Origin: Dactylorhiza incarnata
Lineage: Eukaryota > Streptophyta > Magnoliopsida > Asparagales > Orchidaceae
Length of the DNA: 64,000 nucleotides
Direction of reading: 5' to 3'
Assembly (NCBI GenBank): GCA_033032865.1
Contig: JAWHQI010000065.1
Coordinates: 3,162,001-3,226,000, forward strand
Shown here: in pieces, positions 60,401 to 64,000 of the stretch
How positions within the stretch are numbered: position 1 is the first letter of the stretch
Layout: each line of letters begins with the position of its first letter
The notes under the pieces: generated by a model
The model's input: only the letters and a program-made list of their open reading frames with translations
Told to the model about the DNA's origin: nothing
Database searches by the model: none
Program-made: the position numbers and the translations under genes

Positions 60401-60881
60401 AATGCAGCGACTCTGGAGAACAGATTGAGTTCTGAAACCTCAAATAAGGGTTTTTTTGTGAAGATAAATGTGGATGGTATCCCTATTGGAAGGAAACTGA
60501 ACCTTAATGCCTATGACAACTATAAGATGCTTTCCTCAGTAGTGGAAGAACTCTTCTGTGGCCTTCTTTCTGGTAAATGAACTCCCTTTATGTGACCTTT
60601 TTTTGTCTCTGTTAGCCCTGCAAAACACATTTTTTATAATGGAAATGAATTGTAAAGCAAATCCACTTTATTTTTTGAACATCAAATACTTTGGATAAAG
60701 TTTTCAGAAGCGCAGTTGCCACTTTGTGAGCAAAGTCATTTTATTTTACAGTTTCCTGTACTGGGATGGGTGAAGATGCAAAAGGGGCATTCACAGGCCT
60801 GCTGGATGGAAGCGGTGAATATACTTTAGTGTATGAAGACAATGAAGGAGATAGAATGTTGGTTGGTGATGTTCCTTGGGA
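39114..60881 (+). CDS. IAA26-like: Aux/IAA repressor, IAA18/IAA26 type (3' end outside window)
   Basis: This is a nuclear auxin-response repressor. At low auxin it binds ARF transcription factors and recruits TOPLESS; at high auxin it is captured by TIR1/AFB F-box proteins and degraded. Visible in order: LPQLLDLI near the N-terminus, domain I with the EAR motif [11 protein letters not shown], domain II degron [13 protein letters not shown], domain III ([18 protein letters not shown] with the conserved lysine) and domain IV ([20 protein letters not shown] with its acidic OPCA-like patch). Proposed exons are 39,114-39,414, 39,497-39,659, 60,307-60,572 and 60,752-60,881, with phases that join perfectly. 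The first ATG after the last leader stop was chosen. The final exon, expected to begin within the codon after PW, is not found before 64,000. The LLDLI and APPGG/GPPGG features favour the IAA18/26 clade over other members. No disabling change was seen in the four exons. Confidence 0.9.
39497..39659 (+). CDS. IAA26-like: Aux/IAA exon 2 (linker)
   Basis: It encodes [20 protein letters not shown] and a polar linker up to KNRSQI, a poorly conserved region between domains I and II. The frame hits a stop at 39,667 if unspliced. No GT donor keeps the frame with exon 3, but ATAAG|GCAATG does, so a GC donor is proposed. Confidence 0.78.
40151..40225 (+). repeat. 26-bp tandem repeat, about 3 copies
   Basis: TCCTACTACACAATCCTACT followed by GCTGCA recurs at 40,151, 40,177 and 40,203. 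It is a simple local repeat in the intron. Confidence 0.75.
41063..41610. mobile_element. Possible hAT-type MITE (TAGGGCTG ends)
   Basis: The left end TAGGGCTG and right end CAACCCTA are inverted. The interior is rich in GGCTCGAAAT/TCGAGCC-like motifs seen in common plant non-autonomous repeats. No matching flanking duplication was found, so this is tentative. Confidence 0.33.
41988..42524 (+). repeat. 5' LTR of the gypsy (537 bp)
   Basis: A TATA-like CTATAAATT is at about 42,252, followed by a long G run near 42,293-42,306. GACCGCACGGTCT-type short palindromes lie at 42,028-42,070. No convincing tRNA primer-binding match follows the LTR. Confidence 0.9.
42582..44799 (+). pseudogene. gypsy gag-protease
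   Basis: It starts [13 protein letters not shown] and has one in-frame TGA at 42,810-42,812; the frame is then open to 44,564. The capsid-type gag domain is at about 43,000-43,500 ([45 protein letters not shown]). A CCHC-like knuckle of the plant form C-x2-H-x4-H-x4-C ([15 protein letters not shown]) is at about 43,908. The protease follows with [15 protein letters not shown] at about 44,364. A frameshift near 44,535 moves the remainder ([17 protein letters not shown]) to another frame, and a second near 44,700 precedes ARECYVRTV. The unit ends at 44,799. Confidence 0.88.
44800..45129 (+). other. Non-coding spacer between protease and reverse transcriptase
   Basis: This is an AT-rich gap with stops in all frames. 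It contains a GTAAGTAAAT donor-like site at 44,902 and an acceptor-like CACTCAG at 45,054. Some Tat/Ogre elements have an intron here, so splicing is possible but unproven. Confidence 0.4.
45130..48348 (+). pseudogene. gypsy pol: RT, two RNases H, integrase
   Basis: RT is at about 45,350-45,900 ([36 protein letters not shown], catalytic YVDD). A first RNase H follows to about 46,600. A second archaeal-type RNase H ([28 protein letters not shown]) is at about 46,640-47,010. The integrase has a zinc-finger region ([17 protein letters not shown]) and core residues in [16 protein letters not shown] and [10 protein letters not shown]. Lesions are TGA at 45,883 where arginine is expected, a frameshift near 46,105, TAG at 47,471 where tryptophan is expected ([10 protein letters not shown]), and a frameshift near 48,255 before [10 protein letters not shown]. 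No chromodomain is seen, as expected for Tat. Confidence 0.92.
48349..48918 (+). other. gypsy 3' untranslated region
   Basis: This is 570 bp between pol and the 3' LTR with no recognisable gene. It ends in a purine-rich GTGTGGGGATTA that may be the polypurine tract. Unlike the Tat relic near 28 kb, it has no satellite array. Confidence 0.5.
49278..49465 (+). repeat. 5' LTR of the copia (188 bp)
   Basis: TGTTG...CTACA ends, with a TATA-like CTATAAATA at about 49,384. It is followed at once by the primer-binding site. Confidence 0.95.
49466..49477 (+). other. Copia primer-binding site
   Basis: TGGTATCAGAGC directly follows the 5' LTR and is complementary to the 3' end of plant initiator-Met tRNA. 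Confidence 0.93.
49478..50503 (+). other. C/T/G-rich copia leader in place of gag
   Basis: About 1 kb of low-complexity sequence is full of GCTCTC, GATCTCGCAG and GCGGTCTC-like motifs, with a 16-bp tandem repeat at 50,150-50,218. Open frames up to 276 codons exist here, but they are serine/arginine/leucine simple sequence with no gag or zinc-knuckle signature, so no CDS is called. Confidence 0.7.
50150..50218 (+). repeat. 16-bp tandem repeat, about 4 copies
   Basis: CCTCCAGCTCGTGCGA is repeated in near-perfect tandem in the copia leader. Confidence 0.85.
50504..53732 (+). pseudogene. copia polyprotein (PR-INT-RT-RH), no gag
   Basis: It starts [13 protein letters not shown]. Protease is at [13 protein letters not shown] (about 50,588) and the pre-integrase at [13 protein letters not shown] and [14 protein letters not shown]. 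The integrase core shows [23 protein letters not shown] and [10 protein letters not shown] one-base loss in a C run at about 51,402 shifts frame before [15 protein letters not shown]. Reverse transcriptase is at about 52,180-52,960 ([26 protein letters not shown]). A TGA at 53,173 replaces an expected arginine. A one-base loss near 53,187 follows, and a TGA at 53,331 replaces tryptophan. RNase H continues with [11 protein letters not shown] and [12 protein letters not shown] to the stop at 53,732. Four lesions in an otherwise well-kept frame indicate a young but dead copy. Confidence 0.92.
53722..53909 (+). repeat. 3' LTR of the copia (188 bp)
   Basis: It matches 49,278-49,465 except for two substitutions near its start. 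It overlaps the end of the RNase H frame. Confidence 0.95.
54767..56255. mobile_element. hAT-type non-autonomous element (1,489 bp)
   Basis: The left end CAGGGGCGGATC and right end GATCCGCCCATG are inverted repeats. The flanks carry a perfect 8-bp duplication TCTCTAAT (54,759-54,766 and 56,256-56,263). Both features define hAT elements. It interrupts the copia integrase between STESKVI and RDVTFDE. The GC-rich interior (54,830-55,480) has open frames on both strands, but no transposase or other domain was recognised. Confidence 0.88.
55540..56141. mobile_element. 602-bp hAT-like MITE nested in the hAT element
   Basis: Inverted ends CAAGTTTGCAGATGTCGG and CCGACATCTACAAGCTTG are flanked by a perfect 8-bp duplication CGTGTAAG (55,532-55,539 and 56,142-56,149). 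Both subterminal regions are packed with ATGTCGG and CCGACAT repeats. No coding capacity. Confidence 0.85.
56871..57250 (-). repeat. Probable LTR of the second copia relic
   Basis: In minus orientation it ends TCGATCCCCTAACA directly before the primer-site-like sequence, with a TCTTGGGAGGCCCACGTAAA box typical of copia R/U5 regions. The far end is not resolved and no partner LTR was found. Confidence 0.5.
57251..59092. other. Intron sequence without recognisable gene
   Basis: A repeated peptide-like segment occurs at 57,324-57,460 ([13 protein letters not shown], then [13 protein letters not shown] about 90 bp on), and about three diverged ~100-bp repeats around GGGCGATA...CATCGC at 57,865-58,100. 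Neither could be tied to a known family. The short open frames are not supported. Confidence 0.45.
59093..59856. mobile_element. Possible MITE with long inverted ends
   Basis: GAAGCACC begins at 59,093 and GGTGCTTC ends at 59,856. The adjoining ~60 bp on each side are also inverted (GGGTATGAGTACCAGG against its complement-like block near 59,760-59,820). The interior is AT-rich and no flanking duplication was identified. Confidence 0.45.
60307..60572 (+). CDS. IAA26-like: Aux/IAA exon 3 (domain II and domain III)
   Basis: After one base completing the split codon it encodes [18 protein letters not shown]. That is the degron core with flanking basic residues (VRSFRK). A linker and domain III ([18 protein letters not shown], ending LFCGLLS) follow. 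The donor is CTG|GTAAAT at 60,573, and intron 3 is 179 bp. Confidence 0.93.
60752..60881 (+). CDS. IAA26-like: Aux/IAA exon 4 (domain IV)
   Basis: It encodes [20 protein letters not shown] and RMLVGDVPW with the acidic face of the PB1-like fold intact. The donor GGGA|GTAAG leaves two bases of the next codon, the usual split just before the MF of the terminal exon. Confidence 0.93.
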
Positions 60882-61542
60882 GTAAGATCTCTATCCGTCT
60901 TTCATAAAACATTTGAATTCAAGCAATTTTGTACGCTGGTGAAGCAGGAGGGCGCTGTTCATTTTCTAGCATGGTTAGTAATCAAGCATACATTATGATT
61001 TGTGAATTAGAACATGAAGCCTAATAAAATTGGTTGTCGTTTGTGTAAATTTCGGAGAATTTGATTTCAGGCCAAGAAGATCTATAATGTCAATGATTTT
61101 ATGTTGACAAAATTAGTTCTAAAAAAGATAATGAGCAAAGAAACGATTTTCATATAGTTTTTTTTTTTAATTTGAAAATTCTATAATCCAATACCACGAG
61201 ATTTGCTTTGGCACATAGTGAGGAGGTATTATTGAGATTATTATGGTACTTGTGATGGAGCATTAACTTGTATTAAAGTAGTTGGCGAATGACCATGGAA
61301 TTTTAAATTATTTTCGGTTTACAATCAAAGGTCAACATTGAGTTCATATCCTTTTGGTTAGTCCTAAAGATACTTATAAAATATATCCGATGTGAGGTAT
61401 CTTATGTATGCTTTTTTTTAACCCTGTTATATATCTATAATCTATAGTGTTAAGTGAAAATTAGAATAATGAAGATATTTTTAGGATATAAAAGACCTCA
61501 AATTAGTAGAAGAAATATCAAGTGCACTTTATCAATCTATCT

Positions 61543-62166
61543 TGTTAAAAGATAACGTCTATCTGCCCGAATTCTGCAATACCCGCTATCACCGGTGAAT
61601 TCGACATGTGCCCCCACTTGTTTGATCTCACTAACCCATGAAAGAACTCGCCAACCGTCCAAAGGATTCACCGAACATTCTTAAGGACTCGCCAACCTCA
61701 AGCATGGTCTCGCCAGTCATAAAAAAGAACTCGCCTACGATACTAGCAAACTCGCTAACCCTCTTCTATTTCCTATACTTGGTATTTTTTCTTCATTTCC
61801 CCTATTTTGTAAGTAGGCACCCATCTTTTTAGAGGGTGCCCGCGGGCAGGCTCCCCGTTCTCTATAAATAGTGTATGAACAGTAGCCAGAAGCTATCAGA
61901 ATCTGTGCTGGAGCCTTCATAGTATTCGCAAACCCCAAAACTGTGTCTGCGAATACTCATTTGAAGTGTCCGAGAGACCCGTAAACTGGATGTAATTTGG
62001 ACTTTTAATCAATACTACATGCACAACTAAAGGTTCACATTGTGGGACACTTGATCTCTTTGTCCTTAGTATCCCTTTTTCTTGCTCAAATACTTATAAG
62101 TCGTAGTAACCTTCCACTCATAGTAGTCCCTAATCATTTCATTTTTCGTGGGAGTGGGGTATAACA
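61543..62166 (+). mobile_element. Probable LTR of a truncated Tat-type gypsy
   Basis: It starts TGTTAAAAGATAACG and ends GGGGTATAACA, with a TATA box CTATAAATAG at about 61,862. A gag fragment of the same lineage as the large gypsy lies downstream. ACTCGCCAAC-like motifs repeat at 61,645-61,755. Confidence 0.5.
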
Positions 62167-62479
62167 ATTTCTACCCCTTCAGAACGAACATACCGAGCTT
62201 CTGATTAGAATGGTAGGTGAACAATGTGTTATAATGGATAGACGAGACACAACTTGGATGTCGCCGGAATGCTCTCACGACAACCCCAAAGGAACGATCA
62301 GCAAAAGCGAGTTCAACATGTTGACTGCGGTTACTTAACTTTCAGAACAAGTCGAGTCCCACACAAGATGTGCAACGACCTTGGCATTTGCCCACCTGCT
62401 TTTCCAACCGCACCAGTCCTGGCCTCTGCGCTCTTTGAATTTCGAAAAAATTGCAAACCCTATGGTAAAGAAGAAGAAG

Positions 62480-62960
62480 AAACTTCTCCTTTCTTTGATG
62501 CACTCCAATGAGAGCCTGTCTCAGTTGGATTCAAAGAACCTCGTCTTTCGCGGTTCACCGAGTGAGAAGATCCAGTCCACCACCTGCAGGCCTTCGAGTC
62601 TGCAATTTTTCTATGAATCCTCTCTGACGGCATTTGCTACAAGTTGTTGTCCATGACCTTCGACGGAAAAGCTAGAGTTTGGTTTTATAAGTTATCCTCC
62701 CGTTCCATCAACTTTTTAGAGAGATTTGGAGGGAATTATTCTGAGGTTTGCAACCTCAATGAAACGGAAGAGTGACCCACAAGCGCTCTTTCAGATCAAG
62801 CAAGTGGTATCTGAAACTCTCGTTCATTACATTGATAGATTCCAGGAAGTGATCCTTAGAATCCATGACGTCAATCCCGTTATGTACCAAGTCGCTCTAA
62901 TATGTGGAATGTAGGAAGGACTTTTCAAATTCGAAGTTAGCAAAAGTATTCAGCCTAAAT
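62480..62960 (+). pseudogene. Tat-type gag fragment
   Basis: GFKEPRLSRFTE and DPVHHLQAFESAI, then WFYKLSSRSINFLE and ILRFATSMKRKSDPQALFQI, then DRFQEVILRIHDVNPVMYQV appear in shifting frames. They align with gag of the gypsy at 43.0-43.4 kb. It has several stops and frameshifts, and pol is absent. Confidence 0.75.
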
Positions 62961-63358
62961 TCGAAGTTAGCCTATCTGAAAAGGAAGAGTTATAGTATTC
63001 TCACACAGGACAATTTTTCTAAATGTCAATTTTCATTAATAATTCAAGAAAGCAAAAGTACAAATTTAGGAGCAATAGACAGTGTTGGTCAAAGTGTCTT
63101 ACTTTGTATATTCTTTATTCTCTCTAATCATGGGGCATAAAGGCGCTTCTGAAAATATCTTCAAAATATCCTTTTTAAAATCATCAAAGAGGATTAATAA
63201 AAGTCATGAAAAAAATTAAATCAGGACATGTAAACTTTTAAATATCCTTCATAATCCAGCCTATGTAGTTCACTTCACGCCCCATAGTATAATCTGCACA
63301 CAAATCTCATTAATAGGCCTTATGTTTCATATTTTATTAGCTTTGTAAGGTATATTAT

Positions 63359-63512
63359 TGTTGAGCTTATTAGCATTATTGCATTATTAGTATTATTTCT
63401 TGTAAGGTGGTTTAGCCCCACATTGTTGGTCCGTTGTTATGTCTCTCTTGTAACCCTTTATATAAACCCGCTATGGATGAATAAAAGTGTATTTCACTTT
63501 TCCCTTTCATCA
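63359..63512 (+). repeat. LTR of a third copia element (truncated by window end)
   Basis: A short LTR of about 154 bp ends TTTCATCA directly before a primer-binding site. A TATA-like TATATAAAC lies at about 63,459. The start at TGTTGAGC is approximate. Confidence 0.65.
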
Positions 63513-63524
63513 TGGTATCAGAGC
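63513..63524 (+). other. Copia primer-binding site
   Basis: TGGTATCAGAGC, the initiator-Met tRNA complement, immediately follows the LTR. Confidence 0.9.
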
Positions 63525-63982
63525 CGTAGGGTTTCTCCCACGGGCTATTGTTTCCGATCCGCCTATCTTCTCGCGCTTCTGCATTCACCCCTTACGTCGT
63601 CGATCGCTCACAGCGACCCTTCCGCCAGCAACAGCCCGCGCGTCTTCCGCCAGCGACAAGCCGCGCGTCTTCCGCCAGCGACAGCCCGTGCGTCAACGCC
63701 TATTCTGTCACCACCTCTTCTGTGTCAGCACCTCGTCCGCGGCGACAACTTTCTTCCGCCAGCAGGAGCCGCTCCCTTCCACCAGCCGCAACACCTCCTT
63801 CCGCCAGCAACAGCTGCTCCTCTTGGCACCAGAAATGCGGCCCTAATCTGATGGAATTTCCGGTGTCGCTCTATCTTGGAGGATCCTGCATGACCTTGTC
63901 ACTCTATGAGGCAATCCTAGTTTCTATCTAGGTATTTGTCGTGTTCCTCCCATGACTCCTTGATTTCTATTCTTGGAACATC
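63525..63982 (+). other. Repeat-rich copia leader
   Basis: CTTCCGCCAGC(A/G)ACA-type repeats, about seven at 63,615-63,815, form a GC-rich leader. It resembles in character the leader of the copia at 49.5-50.5 kb. The open frames through it are simple-sequence artefacts. Confidence 0.6.
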
Positions 63983-64000
63983 ATGTCGGGGACGGACGAC
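63983..64000 (+). CDS. Probable start of copia gag (partial)
   Basis: The ATG at 63,983 reads MSGTDD. An acidic N-terminus like this after primer site and leader is typical for copia gag. Only six codons are visible. Confidence 0.4.

Larger units (their letters stand above)
60882..64000 (+). other. Intron 4 (start; acceptor outside window)
   Basis: No candidate terminal exon (an MFV...KRLRV-like frame after an acceptor) is seen up to 64,000. AT-rich sequence fills 60,882-61,542, then retroelement fragments follow. Intron 4 is therefore at least 3.1 kb. Confidence 0.75.

Noticed and set aside
1..64000. tRNA or rRNA genes
   Set aside because: None seen. The only tRNA-like matches are the 12-bp primer-binding sites of copia elements.

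Overview
This window is from a flowering-plant nuclear genome. The evidence is one host gene of the auxin-signalling Aux/IAA family with plant-type introns, set in a dense nest of plant transposable elements (Ty1/copia, Ty3/gypsy of the Tat lineage, a Mutator-like element with a FAR1-type transposase, hAT-type elements, MITE-like foldbacks). Nothing identifies the species.

Region 1 (about 1-31,450) holds no host gene that I can see. It reads as the 3' half of an old minus-strand Tat-lineage gypsy element: an integrase relic at 28.5-30.7 kb, followed in its transcription direction by a 74-bp satellite array. That array has been cut in three by two oppositely oriented solo LTRs of one ~4.6-kb LTR family (called X here), at 5,028-22,462 (minus) and 23,289-27,882 (plus). 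The minus copy was itself invaded by a SIRE-like solo LTR and by an 11.6-kb non-coding element with ~4-kb LTRs (a LARD). The integrase relic carries a separate 1.1-kb solo LTR. Most of these insertions have visible target-site duplications (TSDs).

Region 2 (31,461-38,177) is a Mutator-like element with ~317-bp terminal inverted repeats and a perfect 9-bp TSD. It carries a decayed FAR1/MURA-type transposase on the plus strand and, convergent to it, a Ulp1-like cysteine-protease gene on the minus strand, which is the Kaonashi-type layout. A 427-bp foldback element sits inside its right terminal repeat.

Region 3 (38,187 to beyond 64,000) is an Aux/IAA repressor gene of the IAA18/IAA26 type on the plus strand. 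Exon 1 carries the EAR motif of domain I, exon 3 carries the degron (domain II) and most of domain III, and exon 4 carries most of domain IV. The final exon is not in the window. Intron 2 is about 20.6 kb and appears to use a GC-AG splice pair. It contains a gypsy element with a copia element nested in its 3' LTR, a copia relic interrupted by an hAT element that is itself interrupted by a second hAT-like element, and MITE-like repeats. Intron 4 also contains retrotransposon pieces (a Tat LTR plus gag fragment, and the start of another copia element).

The only candidate functional host gene is the Aux/IAA gene. Every other coding region is transposon-derived and carries stops or frameshifts, several of them C-to-T/G-to-A type changes. 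All coordinates and comparisons were made by eye.
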